DNA from: Desulfocapsaceae bacterium
GTDB taxonomy: Bacteria > Desulfobacterota > Desulfobulbia > Desulfobulbales > Desulfocapsaceae
DNA: 59,553 nucleotides
Direction of reading: 5' to 3'
Assembly: GCA_028697885.1 (NCBI GenBank)
Contig: JAQVER010000008.1
Span: forward strand, 1-59,553
In this document: piece by piece, positions 42,876 to 52,732 of the stretch
How positions within the stretch are numbered: position 1 is the stretch's first letter
Layout of the letters: every line of letters begins with the position of its first letter
Made by a program: the position numbers and the translations under genes
Notes under the pieces: generated by a model
Database searches by the model: none
Seen by the model: only the letters and a program-made list of their open reading frames with translations
Told to the model about the DNA's origin: nothing

Positions 42876-44999
42876 TCAAACATCGCGGAGGGAAAGGGCG
42901 ATCCGTTTCCGTTGACGGTCGACCTCGAGCAGGCGCACTGTTACCTGTTGCCGCACTTGAATCACCTCTGCCGGGTCCTTGACAAAGCGGTCGGCCAGCT
43001 GACTGATGTGGATCAGGCCGTCCTGGTGCACCCCGATATCGACAAAGGCCCCGAATTTAGTCACATTGGTGACGATCCCCGGCAGTCTCATGCCTGGCTC
43101 CAGGTCATCGATGCTGTTGACACCTGCGGCAAAGGCAAAGAGCGCAAAAGAGGCACGGGGGTCACGCCCGGGTTTGGCCAGTTCCGCCATAATGTCGACC
43201 AGGGTCGGCAATCCCACTGCATCCGTGACATAGCGGCTTACATCTATTTTTTTCCTGAATTCCTCCTGCTCCATCAGGTCGACAACCCGGCAGCCGCAAT
43301 CCTTGGCCATCTGTTCAACGATCGCATATTGCTCCGGATGCACGGCGCTGCCGTCAAGGGGATTTTGGGCCCCACGGATGCGCAGGAACCCGGCACCCTG
43401 TTCAAAGGCCTTGGCCCCCAGGCGAGGGACCTTTAATAACTGGCGCCGGCTGCTGAACGGGCCATGTTCATCTCTAAAGGCAATAATGTTTTTGGCCAGG
43501 ACTGGACCCAGCCCGGAGACAAAGGTGAGGAGCTCCATGCTGGCGCTGTTTACCTCCACCCCCACGCTGTTGACGCAGCTTATGACCACATCCTCCAGGC
43601 TTTTTTTCAGGGCCGACTGGTTGACGTCGTGCTGGTATTGGCCAACGCCGATGGCCTTGGGGTCGAGTTTCACCAACTCGGCCAAGGGGTCCTGCAGTCG
43701 TCTGCCGATGGAGACCGCACCGCGTACTGTCAGGTCATGGTCGGGAAACTCGGCCCTCGCCGTCTCTGAGGCGGAGTAAATTGAGGCACCGCTTTCATCG
43801 ACCATGGTAATAAGCGGGTCATGGGGCAGGCTCAGTTCGCGGACAAAGGTCTCTGTCTCGCGGCCTGCCGTGCCGTTGCCAATGGCGATGGCCTCGATCT
43901 TGAATCGTTCGCCCAGTTCAATGATAACTTGGCCGGCCTCCTGGCTTTTTTTCTCGGAGTGGGTTGGATAGATGGTGGTGAAGTGGAGGAGCTTGCCCTG
44001 CCCGTCGAGACAGACCAGTTTGGCTCCGGTTCGAAAGCCGGGATCGAGGGCCAGGACCCTCTTCTGGCCCATGGGCGGCGCCAGCAACAATTGCCGCAGA
44101 TTCTCGGCAAAGACCTGGATCGCTTCCGTGTCCGCCCGTTCTTTGAGGGTGGTGCGCAGTTCATTTTCCAGGGACGGCGCCAGCAGCCGCTTGTAACTGT
44201 CATCAATAGCCAGCGCGATCTGACGGCCGGATTCATTGCTGCTCTTTACATAGTGTTGACGCAACAACCCCAAGGCCGCATCCTCGGGCGGACGCAGGGA
44301 AAGGGTCAGCACTTTTTCATTTTCACCACGCAACATGGCCAGAAAACGATGGCCTGGTGTCCTTGCCGCTGCCTCCTGCCAGTCGAAATAATCCCGGAAT
44401 TTGATGCCAGCTTCCTTGTTCTTCTTTACAACGGAGGAGATTATCAGGGCCTGATTGGCAAAGACACGGCGCAATCTGGCCCGGGTTGCGGGATCTTCAC
44501 TGATCCATTCCGCCATGATATCCCTGGCCCCGGCCAGGGCCTCATCTGTATTCTGCACCTCTTTGGCCGGATTAACAAAGTCATGCGGCCGCAGTGGGCG
44601 GCTGTCCTGGGCAAAGATGGCACGGGCCAGGGCTTCGAGCCCCTTTTCTTTGGCAATGCTGCTTCTGGTCCGCCGTTTGGGGCGATGGGGCAGGTAGAGA
44701 TCTTCGAGCGCTGTCAGGTTGGTGGCGGCCTGGATCGCTGTGCTCAGCTCCTTGCTTAAAAGCTCTCGCTCGGTTAGCGATGAGAGGATGGCCTCCCGCC
44801 GCTTATCAAGCTCGGCCAATTGTGCCAGCCGGTCACGAATGGCGGTAATCTGGGTTTCATCCAGTGAACCGGTGACCTCTTTCCGGTAGCGGGCAATAAA
44901 GGGGACAGTGGCTCCGGCAGCGAACAGGGTTGCGGTGGCTGCCACTTGCTCAATGCGGACATTCAGCTCCCGGGCAATAGCTTTTTGGTGTTGTTCCAT
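42876..44999 (-). CDS. tex: Tex-family RNA-binding transcription accessory protein
   Basis: 707 residues, close to the family length. The N-terminal helical region (FIARYRKEVTGSLDETQITA), the YqgF-like RNase H fold (VLALDPGFRTGAKLVCLDGQ), the helix-hairpin-helix region (FVSGLGPVLAKNIIAFRDEH) and a C-terminal S1 domain (GIVTNVTKFGAFVDIGVHQD) are in the standard Tex order. Tex binds nucleic acids and affects transcription and stress tolerance; the exact function is not settled. The gene lies downstream of rpoN with a 211-bp gap. Confidence 0.96.
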   Translation of the reverse strand: MEQHQKAIARELNVRIEQVAATATLFAAGATVPFIARYRKEVTGSLDETQITAIRDRLAQLAELDKRREAILSSLTERELLSKELSTAIQAATNLTALEDLYLPHRPKRRTRSSIAKEKGLEALARAIFAQDSRPLRPHDFVNPAKEVQNTDEALAGARDIMAEWISEDPATRARLRRVFANQALIISSVVKKNKEAGIKFRDYFDWQEAAARTPGHRFLAMLRGENEKVLTLSLRPPEDAALGLLRQHYVKSSNESGRQIALAIDDSYKRLLAPSLENELRTTLKERADTEAIQVFAENLRQLLLAPPMGQKRVLALDPGFRTGAKLVCLDGQGKLLHFTTIYPTHSEKKSQEAGQVIIELGERFKIEAIAIGNGTAGRETETFVRELSLPHDPLITMVDESGASIYSASETARAEFPDHDLTVRGAVSIGRRLQDPLAELVKLDPKAIGVGQYQHDVNQSALKKSLEDVVISCVNSVGVEVNSASMELLTFVSGLGPVLAKNIIAFRDEHGPFSSRRQLLKVPRLGAKAFEQGAGFLRIRGAQNPLDGSAVHPEQYAIVEQMAKDCGCRVVDLMEQEEFRKKIDVSRYVTDAVGLPTLVDIMAELAKPGRDPRASFALFAFAAGVNSIDDLEPGMRLPGIVTNVTKFGAFVDIGVHQDGLIHISQLADRFVKDPAEVIQVRQQVTVRLLEVDRQRKRIALSLRDV

Positions 45000-45210
45000 T
45001 GCAAACCTTTCTTCTTTTTATAGCTACGTGATCGGAAAAATACGGGGATAGAGGGAAAATGCAGGAAGAATTATCGATGATTCTTGCACAGGACTCCACC
45101 CTGGTTTGGGCTTTTCTCTGATGGCTGGAAGCGGAAAGATGAAAGAGCTGAGCTCCGCCGTCCCAATTATTACCCTGAACTTGCCAGTATGCGGAATGTG
45201 CGTTTGATAA

Positions 45211-46662
45211 TCAGTTTTTCCGGCGATGTTTCACCGGTAGGATTTTCATCTGTTCCCGGTATTTGGCCACGGTCCGCCTGGCAATCTGGACATTGGTCTC
45301 GGCCAGTTTTTTGGACAGGGCGTCATCGCTGAGCGGTTTGCGCGGATCTTCATCCCTGATCAATTGGCGGATCCGTTCGCGGATCGATTCCGCGGCCAAG
45401 GGGTCGGCACCTTCCCGGGGAATGGAGGTGGAGAAAAAATATTTCAGCTCATAAATGCCCTGCGGGGTATGGACATACTTGTTGGAGGTGACCCGGCTGA
45501 TTGTTGATTCGTGCATCTCAATGTCTTCGGCCACGTCCCGGAGAATGAGGGGTTTGAGCCGGGTGGGGCCATATTCAAAAAAATCATGTTGAAAACGGAG
45601 GATGCTCTCCATGGTCTTGACAATGGTGCGTTGTCGCTGGTCGATGGACTTGAGAAACCATTCGGCATCCTTGAGCTTTTCCTTGAGATAGGCGCGGGAA
45701 GTCTTCTCCATGTCACCACTGCTCTGGAGCAGTTCCTGGTATTGGGAGGAAAGCTTGAGATGGGGCAGGTCATCGTCGTTGAGCCGCACCACATACTCGC
45801 CGTCAATCTTCTTCACATAGATATCAGGTACGATATAATTAGTGTTTTCTTCAGCATAGGGCAGACCCGGGTAGGGAGAGAGTTCGGTGGTGATAAAGTG
45901 AATGGCCTTGACGATTTCAGGCTTCTTCCGTCCGGTTGCCCTGGCAATGGCGGCATGGTTGCCGGTCTGGAGGTGGTTCAGATGGTGGAGGGCAATCTCG
46001 GCAGCCAGAGAATCCCCCATCCCCTTTCGTTCAAGCTGGAGAAAGAGGGATTCGCTGACGTCTCTGGCGGCGATCCCCGGCGGATCAAGATCCTGAATGA
46101 CCTCCAGGATGTATTCGGCCGTATCCTGATCGCAGCCTGTTTCCGCCATGATCTCCGGCAGGTCAACTTCCAGAAATCCGTAACGATTGAGATTGCCGAC
46201 GATAAAGAGGGCAACGTCCCATTCTTCTGAATCAAGGTTGCTGTGGGCCAACTGCCACTGGAGATAGGCGGAGAGTCCCGGTTTCTGTGAGATGAAGTCA
46301 AACTGACTGGGGGCGTCGGCCGCTGGGGTTTCGTGGGAAAAGGAGAAATTATCGTCAAAGGTGTTGGCGTAATCTTCCCAGTTGGTCTCGGGGATGGTGT
46401 CTGACGCGGTGACGGGCGCAGTGAAATCTGTTTCCTGGCCGCCTCCCTGTGTTTCTTCCACTGCGGTCAGGCTCTGGGGATTGGAGATCTCTTCCTGGAT
46501 AGAGAAGTCTTCTTCGAGGGCCGGATTCTGTTCTAGCTCGGCCTGCAGGGCGTTGCTCAGTTCCAGACGGTTGAGCTGCAAGAGTTTGATAGCCTGCCGC
46601 AGCTGCTGGGTCATCACCAGTTTCTGGCTCAGCTTGAGCTGTTGTCTCAGTTCCAGGGCCAT
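45211..46662 (-). CDS. rpoN: RNA polymerase sigma-54 factor RpoN
   Basis: 483-residue sigma-54. Region I is glutamine- and leucine-rich (ELRQQLKLSQKLVMTQQLRQ, then AIKLLQLNRLEL). An acidic region II follows. The helix-turn-helix (STISRVTSNKYVHTPQGIYE) and the C-terminal RpoN box (ARRTVAKYRE, about 462-471) that recognises the -24 element are intact. It would read the -24/-12 promoters of glnK, nifH and the porin gene in this window. It starts 5 bp after lptB, the common lptA-lptB-rpoN order. Confidence 0.97.
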   Translation of the reverse strand: MALELRQQLKLSQKLVMTQQLRQAIKLLQLNRLELSNALQAELEQNPALEEDFSIQEEISNPQSLTAVEETQGGGQETDFTAPVTASDTIPETNWEDYANTFDDNFSFSHETPAADAPSQFDFISQKPGLSAYLQWQLAHSNLDSEEWDVALFIVGNLNRYGFLEVDLPEIMAETGCDQDTAEYILEVIQDLDPPGIAARDVSESLFLQLERKGMGDSLAAEIALHHLNHLQTGNHAAIARATGRKKPEIVKAIHFITTELSPYPGLPYAEENTNYIVPDIYVKKIDGEYVVRLNDDDLPHLKLSSQYQELLQSSGDMEKTSRAYLKEKLKDAEWFLKSIDQRQRTIVKTMESILRFQHDFFEYGPTRLKPLILRDVAEDIEMHESTISRVTSNKYVHTPQGIYELKYFFSTSIPREGADPLAAESIRERIRQLIRDEDPRKPLSDDALSKKLAETNVQIARRTVAKYREQMKILPVKHRRKN

Positions 46663-46667
46663 GGCGG

Positions 46668-47390
46668 TTACATGCTGAAGTTTTCGCCCAGGTACATCTT
46701 CCTGGCAACTTCACTGGCGATGATGTCGTTGGCCACACCGCTGGTGAGAATCTGCCCCGCGTTCATGATATAGGCAAAGTCGCAGACCTGCAACGTCTCG
46801 CGGACGTTGTGGTCGGAGATGAGGATGCCAAGTCCCTTATCCTTCAGCCCCATGATGATCTTCTGCAGATCGGCCACCGCCAGAGGATCAATACCGGCAA
46901 AGGGCTCATCCAGCAGGATAAAGTTGGGGCGGGTGGCAAGGGCGCGCATGATTTCCACCCGCCGTCGTTCACCTCCTGAAAGGGCGTGGCCCTTGTTATG
47001 GCGCAGGTATTCGATTTTCAGATCCGCCATCAGTTCATTGATCCGGTTATTGATCTCGTTTTTTGAGAGGCCCAGCGGTTCAAGGATGATGCGCACGTTT
47101 TCTTCAACGGTCAGCTTTTTAAAGACGGATGGTTCCTGGGCAAGATAGGAGATGCCTTTCAGGGCCCGCTTGTGAATGGGGAGGGCGGTGATGTCCTCGC
47201 CATTGAGCAAAACCTGACCGCTGTCCGGACGGATGAAGCCGGCGATGGTGTAGAAGGAGGTGGTCTTGCCGGCGCCGTTTGGCCCGAGCAGACCGACCAC
47301 GATGCCGGTATTTACCTGCAGGCTTACACCATCAACCACGGTGCGGCTGCGATAGCGTTTGACGATTTTTTTGGTTTCAAGCTGGGCCAT
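46668..47390 (-). CDS. lptB: LPS export ABC transporter ATP-binding protein LptB
   Basis: 240-residue cytosolic ATPase driving lipopolysaccharide extraction with LptFG. Walker A GPNGAGKTT near 38, Q-loop SYLAQEPSVFKKLTVEENV near 82, signature LSGGERRRVEI near 138, Walker B FILLDEPFAGIDPLAV near 157 and ILISDHNVRETL near 190 are all LptB-typical. It lies 21 bp after lptA. Confidence 0.97.
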   Translation of the reverse strand: MAQLETKKIVKRYRSRTVVDGVSLQVNTGIVVGLLGPNGAGKTTSFYTIAGFIRPDSGQVLLNGEDITALPIHKRALKGISYLAQEPSVFKKLTVEENVRIILEPLGLSKNEINNRINELMADLKIEYLRHNKGHALSGGERRRVEIMRALATRPNFILLDEPFAGIDPLAVADLQKIIMGLKDKGLGILISDHNVRETLQVCDFAYIMNAGQILTSGVANDIIASEVARKMYLGENFSM

Positions 47391-47411
47391 GGGTGAATAC
47401 CGGGTCGTATG

Positions 47412-47936
47412 CTATTTAGGAATGATGGTGGCCTTGACCCGTCCGCCTTTTTTCCCGGAAGTGGCAGAGGCCTTGGAAGGGACGACCTCGGATCGACCTT
47501 CGTCAATGTAATAGACAATAGTCTCGCCGGATACCTGATTCTTCCCCTGCCAGGCCTTGGCATTTCCTGAGAGAATGACCTTTCTTTCGGGGGCCAGATA
47601 ATCCATCTTATTGCCGGTGCCCAGCCAGTCTCCTCTGGTAATCTCCACATTGCCGACACAGAGAAGCTTTTTGACCTCCTGTCCCTGACCCTTGCCCTTA
47701 GCAGCCTGAGAGTAATAAACGGTCATTTCATTGGAGCGGATTTTGACATCTGCCTGGGTGGCCAGCACGTTGCCGGAGAAGAGGACACTGTTTTTCTGCT
47801 CGAGGGAGACCATCCTGTCTGCCTCGATGTTGATGGGTGATTTGTCGGCAGACCAAGCGGGAGCGGCCAGCACGAGCAGGAGCAGGACCAGGGCGCGGGT
47901 GAAAAGATGAGGGGTGGCGAGGAGGTAAATGCGCAT
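47412..47936 (-). CDS. lptA: LPS transport periplasmic protein LptA
   Basis: 174-residue periplasmic bridge protein. The signal peptide spans about 1-29 (ending APAWSADK). The OstA-like repeat follows: PINIEADRMVSLEQKNSVLF near 33, RSNEMTVYYSQ near 66, NVEITRGDWLGTGNKMDYLA near 94 and VILSGNAKAWQGKNQVSGET near 118. It heads lptA-lptB-rpoN; lptC is not adjacent, and the upstream gene is the divergent argB. Confidence 0.93.
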   Translation of the reverse strand: MRIYLLATPHLFTRALVLLLLVLAAPAWSADKSPINIEADRMVSLEQKNSVLFSGNVLATQADVKIRSNEMTVYYSQAAKGKGQGQEVKKLLCVGNVEITRGDWLGTGNKMDYLAPERKVILSGNAKAWQGKNQVSGETIVYYIDEGRSEVVPSKASATSGKKGGRVKATIIPK

Positions 47937-48182
47937 GGAGAAACTCCTGTTCAGGTTGGAAGTATAAAAAAACGTTTAAATTACAATGCAATTATTGAGC
48001 CTATGATACTCGGAGCCTGATAAATTGTAAAGGTGCGGCTTGGTAAAAGGTTGTCGAACATGGAGAAAGAGTGCTTTACTTAGCGTATGCAAGTCAGTAC
48101 AATATAAAGTAATATTTACTTATTTTTAACAAATCATTATCGAATTATTCATAGCATTCCAATAGATAGAGGATGGACAATA

Positions 48183-49076
48183 ATGAAAGAAGAAAGTATT
48201 GAACGGGCCAAGGTACTCATTGAGTCTTTACCTTATATGCAGACGTTTCGTCATAAGACGGTGGTAATCAAGTATGGCGGTCATGCCATGGTTGATGAGA
48301 ATCTGAAGAAACAGTTTGCCCTCGATGTGATTCTGATGAAACATATCGGTATCAATCCGGTGATTGTTCATGGCGGCGGCCCGCAGATCAATCTCCTGCT
48401 GGATCGTTTGCAGATCAAACCCAGCTATGTTCAGGGAATGCGGGTCACCGACGGCGAGACCATGGATGTGGTGGAGATGGTACTGGTGGGTAAGGTCAAC
48501 AAGGAGATTGTCGGCAATATCAATCATTGCGGCGGCAGGGCCGTGGGGCTGTCCGGACGGGATGGCGATCTGGTCTGCGCGGAAAAACTGCAGGTGAGTA
48601 AAAAAACGGATGTTGCGGCCATGGAAAATGCGCCTCCAGAGCTCATTGATCTAGGCCGGGTGGGCCGGGTGACTCGGATTAACGCCGAGATCCTCAGGAC
48701 CCTTGAGCGTGAGGACTTTATTCCGGTGATTGCCCCGGTGGGTGTGGGCGCGGATGGGCAGGCCTTCAATATCAATGCCGATCTGGTGGCCGGGGCCATT
48801 GCTGCGGAGCTGAAGGCGGCCAAGCTGATTCTGCTCACCGATGTCGAGGGCGTTAAGGACCGACAGGGAGAGTTGATCCATTCCCTGCTCAGGGATGATA
48901 TCGAGACCCTGATTGACAAAGAGACGATTGTTGGCGGTATGATCCCCAAGGTGCGTTGTTGTGGAGAGGCGTTGGCGGGGGGAGTCACCAAGGCCCATAT
49001 CATTGATGGCCGGGTTGAACATGCCATTCTGCTGGAGATGTTTACCCGTGAGGGTGTCGGGACGGAGATTGTATGA
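48183..49076 (+). CDS. argB: acetylglutamate kinase
   Basis: 297-residue amino acid kinase phosphorylating N-acetylglutamate, step two of arginine synthesis. Seen are [20 protein letters not shown] near 25, [20 protein letters not shown] near 58 and [20 protein letters not shown] near 256. It overlaps argD by four bases and heads argB-D-F-G-H. The 246-bp upstream gap shared with lptA has a GAATTATTC palindrome near 48139 but no full ARG box. Confidence 0.97.
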   Translation: MKEESIERAKVLIESLPYMQTFRHKTVVIKYGGHAMVDENLKKQFALDVILMKHIGINPVIVHGGGPQINLLLDRLQIKPSYVQGMRVTDGETMDVVEMVLVGKVNKEIVGNINHCGGRAVGLSGRDGDLVCAEKLQVSKKTDVAAMENAPPELIDLGRVGRVTRINAEILRTLEREDFIPVIAPVGVGADGQAFNINADLVAGAIAAELKAAKLILLTDVEGVKDRQGELIHSLLRDDIETLIDKETIVGGMIPKVRCCGEALAGGVTKAHIIDGRVEHAILLEMFTREGVGTEIV

Positions 49077-50275
49077 TGGGAAATACAAACAAGGAAATAG
49101 CGGCAAGGAGTAATCAGGTGTTCATAGGAACCTATAGCCGGTATCCGGCGGTCATGGTCAAGGGGGCCGGTTGTCGGCTGACCGATGCGGATGGCAAAGA
49201 GTATCTGGATTTTCTGGCGGGTATTGCCGTCTGTGGCCTTGGCCATTGTCATCCGGCCGTGACCGCGGCCATCTGCCACCAGGCAGGCGAACTGGTGCAT
49301 GTCTCTAACCTTTATTATACCGAACCGCAGACAGAGCTTGCCGAGTTGTTGACGGCCCACTCCTTTGCTGATCGGGTTTTTCTTGCCAACAGCGGGGCCG
49401 AGGCCAATGAGGCGGCCATCAAGCTGGCTCGCATCTGGGGAGGGGAAGAGCGGTACGGGGTTATTTCACTCACAGGCTCTTTTCATGGCCGGACCCTGGC
49501 CACGGTTGCTGCCACCGGTCAGGCCAAATTTCATAAGGGATTTGAACCCATGCCCGAGGGATTTTCCCATGCCCCCTTTGGCGATCTGGAGGTACTGGAT
49601 GCCATGATCACTGATCAGACCTGCGCCATCCTCTGTGAGCCTCTGCAGGGTGAGGGTGGGGTTCGTCCCCTCGATCGCGAATACCTGCTTGGGCTGCGGG
49701 CTCTCTGCGATAAACATGATCTGTTGTTGATCTTTGATGAGATCCAGACAGGTATGGGGCGGACCGGTACCCTCTTTGCCTATGAACAGTTAGGGGTAGA
49801 GCCGGATATCATGACTCTGGCCAAGGCCCTTGGCAATGGCTTGCCCATTGGGGCCATGGTAACCCGAAAAAGAATAGCTGCAGCATTTACTCCAGGCACC
49901 CATGCCTCAACGTTCGGCGGTAATCCAGTGGCTTCGGCCGCGGCAGTGGCCACCATGAAGGTGATGCTTGCTGATGGTTTTCTGGCCGAGGTGCGTGAAA
50001 AGGGGAATTATCTCCAGGAGCAGCTCCAGGCACTGGCTGCCCGTTTTCCAGCACTTGCCTCCGGAGCCCGGGGGCTTGGGCTGATTCAGGGACTGGTGCT
50101 GACCGAGGCCGGGGTGGAAAAGGGTGGGCTGATAGTAACTCGGATGTTTGAAAAGGGGTGCCTGATCAATTTTGCCGGGAATGTCGTCCTGCGGTTTCTG
50201 CCGCCGCTGATTGTCAGTCGGGAGGAGATTGACCAGATGATTCAGACCCTGACGGAGGTTCTAGGGGAGATGTGA
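49073..50275 (+). CDS. argD: acetylornithine aminotransferase
   Basis: 400-residue class III PLP aminotransferase. Motifs are [20 protein letters not shown] near 99, ITGSF-like [18 protein letters not shown] near 137, [20 protein letters not shown] near 222 with the PLP aspartate, and the Schiff-base lysine in [16 protein letters not shown] near 250. It makes N-acetylornithine and may also serve as the diaminopimelate-pathway aminotransferase. Start overlaps argB (ATGATG). Confidence 0.96.
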   Translation: MMGNTNKEIAARSNQVFIGTYSRYPAVMVKGAGCRLTDADGKEYLDFLAGIAVCGLGHCHPAVTAAICHQAGELVHVSNLYYTEPQTELAELLTAHSFADRVFLANSGAEANEAAIKLARIWGGEERYGVISLTGSFHGRTLATVAATGQAKFHKGFEPMPEGFSHAPFGDLEVLDAMITDQTCAILCEPLQGEGGVRPLDREYLLGLRALCDKHDLLLIFDEIQTGMGRTGTLFAYEQLGVEPDIMTLAKALGNGLPIGAMVTRKRIAAAFTPGTHASTFGGNPVASAAAVATMKVMLADGFLAEVREKGNYLQEQLQALAARFPALASGARGLGLIQGLVLTEAGVEKGGLIVTRMFEKGCLINFAGNVVLRFLPPLIVSREEIDQMIQTLTEVLGEM

Positions 50276-50385
50276 GGCCTGAATTACCTGAAAGTGGGAA
50301 ATTCTTTGCAAATCATCTTTTTTTTTTGTAGATATTGTCTTTTCCCCATATAAATAAGCATTGGGCTTGGGGGCAGAGTGAATTC

Positions 50386-50407
50386 GGCAGAAAACTCTTT
50401 TTCTGCC
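50386..50407 (+). other. hairpin between argD and argF
   Basis: GGCAGAAAA (50386-50394) and TTTTCTGCC (50399-50407) pair perfectly around a CTCT loop, 20 bp before the argF start. It may lower or regulate argF translation or mark message processing. Confidence 0.45.
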
Positions 50408-50427
50408 TGGTATAGAGACGGATCTCC

Positions 50428-51342
50428 ATGTTAAGGCATTTACGTTCATTAGAAGATTTTACTAAGGAAGAACTGGGCGCTTTCATTGAGCGGGCCCTGG
50501 AATTAAAAAAAGAACGTCAGGCCGGGGTGAAGCATCAGCGGCTTGCCGGGAAGACCATTGGCTTGATCTTTGAAAAGCCCTCCACCAGAACCAGGGTTTC
50601 GTTCGAGTCTGCCATGTATGGTCTGGGTGGTGAGGTGATTTTCCTCTCCGGCCGTGATACCCAGCTTGCCCGTTCAGAACCCCTGAAGGATATGGCCCGG
50701 GTCATGGCCCGTTATGTTGATGGCCTGGTAGTGCGAACCTTCGGTCAGAATGTGGTGGAGGAGCTGGCTCGATATTCCTCGGTGCCGGTGATTAATGCCC
50801 TGACTGATCTGCATCATCCCTGTCAGATCCTCAGTGACGTGATGACCGTGATCGAGAAGAGGGGTCCCATTGAGAATCTGAAGATTGCCTGGGTGGGAGA
50901 TGGCAATAATGTGGCCAATTCCTGGATTCAGGCCGCCGAGTTTTTTGGTTTTGAATTGACCTTGGCCTGTCCTGAAGGCTATGATCCTGATCCTGAAATC
51001 CTGCAAAAGGGCCGCAGCAACGCGGCCAAACCGATTGTCCTGGTTCGCAGTCCGGAACAGGCCGTGGCCGAGGCCGATGTGATCAATGTTGATGTATGGA
51101 CCTCCATGGGACAGGAGGGTGAAGAGGATGCACGTCTGGCGGCCTTCGATGGCTTTCAGATCAATGATGCCTTGCTGGCCTGCGCCCCCGCCGATACCAT
51201 TGTCCTCCATTGTCTGCCGGCCCATCGGGGCGAGGAGATAACGGAAGAGGTCCTGGAGTCAGCCCGTTGCGTGGCCTTTGACCAGGCAGAAAATAAGATG
51301 CATATGCATAAAGCGATTCTTGAAAAACTGATCGGAGATTAA
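50428..51342 (+). CDS. argF: ornithine carbamoyltransferase
   Basis: 304-residue enzyme making citrulline from ornithine and carbamoyl phosphate. The carbamoyl phosphate site [12 protein letters not shown] near 52, the HPCQILSD motif near 131, and the ornithine-site motif [11 protein letters not shown] near 262 are all present. It lies 2 bp before argG. Confidence 0.97.
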   Translation: MLRHLRSLEDFTKEELGAFIERALELKKERQAGVKHQRLAGKTIGLIFEKPSTRTRVSFESAMYGLGGEVIFLSGRDTQLARSEPLKDMARVMARYVDGLVVRTFGQNVVEELARYSSVPVINALTDLHHPCQILSDVMTVIEKRGPIENLKIAWVGDGNNVANSWIQAAEFFGFELTLACPEGYDPDPEILQKGRSNAAKPIVLVRSPEQAVAEADVINVDVWTSMGQEGEEDARLAAFDGFQINDALLACAPADTIVLHCLPAHRGEEITEEVLESARCVAFDQAENKMHMHKAILEKLIGD

Positions 51343-51344
51343 AG

Positions 51345-52544
51345 ATGGCGGATGTGAAGAAGATTGTGCTGGCATACTCCGGCGGGCTTGACACCTCGGT
51401 GATATTGAAGTGGTTGGCGCAGGAATATCAGTGTCCCATCGTGGCCTATGCCGCGGACGTGGGTCAGGAAGAAGACTGGGATGCGGTACGTGCCAAAGGG
51501 CTGGCCACCGGCGCCGAAAAGGTCATTATCTCTGATCTGAAAAAAGAATTTGTGGAAGAGTATATCTTTCCCGCTTTTCGCTCCAATGCCATCTATGAGG
51601 GCTCATATCTGTTGGGAACCTCGCTGGCCCGGCCGATTATTGCTAAAGAGCAGGTGCGGATTGCCCATGCCGAGGGGGCTGATGCAGTCAGCCACGGCGC
51701 CACCGGCAAGGGCAATGATCAGGTGCGCTTTGAGCTGGCCTATCTGGGGATTGATCCCAGCTTGACCATCATTGCCCCATGGCGGACCTGGGATCTCAAC
51801 TCTCGGCAAAAGCTGGTTGAGTATGCCCAAGAACATAAGATTCCGGTGCCGGTGACCAAGGAAAAACCCTATAGCTCGGATGAGAATCTCCTCCATATCA
51901 GCTTTGAGGGCGGAATTCTGGAAGACCCATGGAACGAGCCGGACGAGGCTATGTTCAAACTGACCGTCTCCCCGGAAAAGGCGCCGGATGTTCCCACTTA
52001 TCTGGAGATTGAGTTTGCCAATGGTGATCCGGTGGCACTCGACGGGGTGAAGATGGCGCCCCTGCCCCTGTTTATGCGGTTGAACACCCTGGGCGGGGCC
52101 AATGGGATCGGTCGTCTGGATCTGGTGGAAAATCGGTTTGTGGGCATGAAATCCCATGGCGTCTATGAGACCCCGGGCGGCACCATTCTGCGCACGGCCC
52201 ACCGCGATCTGGAGACCATCACCATGGATCGGGAAGTGATGCGGATCAGGGACTCCCTGGTGGCACGCTATGCCGAGCTGATCTATAACGGTTTCTGGTT
52301 CTCGCCTGAGCGGGAACTGCTGCAGACCACCATGGATGCTACTCAGAAAACAGTGAACGGTACGGTACGTCTCAAATTGTACAAAGGGAATTGTATCCCG
52401 GTTGGCCGCAAGTCTGATCAATCTTTGTATCAGGAGAGTTACGCCACTTTTGAGGAAGATCAGGTCTATGATCAGGCCGATGCCGGCGGATTTATCCGTC
52501 TCAATGGTCTGCGTCTGCGCATTCAGGCCATGCAGAAAAAATAG
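51345..52544 (+). CDS. argG: argininosuccinate synthase
   Basis: 399-residue ATP-dependent enzyme joining citrulline and aspartate. The P-loop-like [16 protein letters not shown] near 9, [18 protein letters not shown] near 114 and [19 protein letters not shown] near 143 are canonical. Length is normal and the gene follows argF by 2 bp. Confidence 0.97.
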   Translation: MADVKKIVLAYSGGLDTSVILKWLAQEYQCPIVAYAADVGQEEDWDAVRAKGLATGAEKVIISDLKKEFVEEYIFPAFRSNAIYEGSYLLGTSLARPIIAKEQVRIAHAEGADAVSHGATGKGNDQVRFELAYLGIDPSLTIIAPWRTWDLNSRQKLVEYAQEHKIPVPVTKEKPYSSDENLLHISFEGGILEDPWNEPDEAMFKLTVSPEKAPDVPTYLEIEFANGDPVALDGVKMAPLPLFMRLNTLGGANGIGRLDLVENRFVGMKSHGVYETPGGTILRTAHRDLETITMDREVMRIRDSLVARYAELIYNGFWFSPERELLQTTMDATQKTVNGTVRLKLYKGNCIPVGRKSDQSLYQESYATFEEDQVYDQADAGGFIRLNGLRLRIQAMQKK

Positions 52545-52600
52545 AAGTTGTAAATGAGCTGGTCATTATTCAGCAGAGCGATTGATTATAAGATATTTTG

Positions 52601-52661
52601 CCCGCAGAGGCGCTGAGACGCAGAGAAGGGCAAAAAAAGTTTTTCTCAGCGCTTCTGTGGG
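52601..52661. repeat. imperfect hairpin repeat between argG and argH
   Basis: Arms 52601-52618 (CCCGCAGAGGCGCTGAGA) and 52644-52661 match in 16 of 18 positions around a 25-nt loop containing GCAGAGAAGGGCAAAAAAAG. Dispersed repeats with a CGCAGAGACGCAGAGAAGG-like core are found in many bacterial genomes, so this may be one copy of such a family. It separates argH from the tightly packed argB-G genes. Confidence 0.6.
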
Positions 52662-52732
52662 ATATCTTCCATGATCCGTGCATAGCGGACAATTACAGAG
52701 TGTTGAGTGTTTTTTCTATGGGCAATAAGGTA

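Noticed and set aside
48135..48165. ARG box before argB
   Set aside because: GAATTATTC is present, but the half-sites are too close for the 18-bp ArgR consensus.
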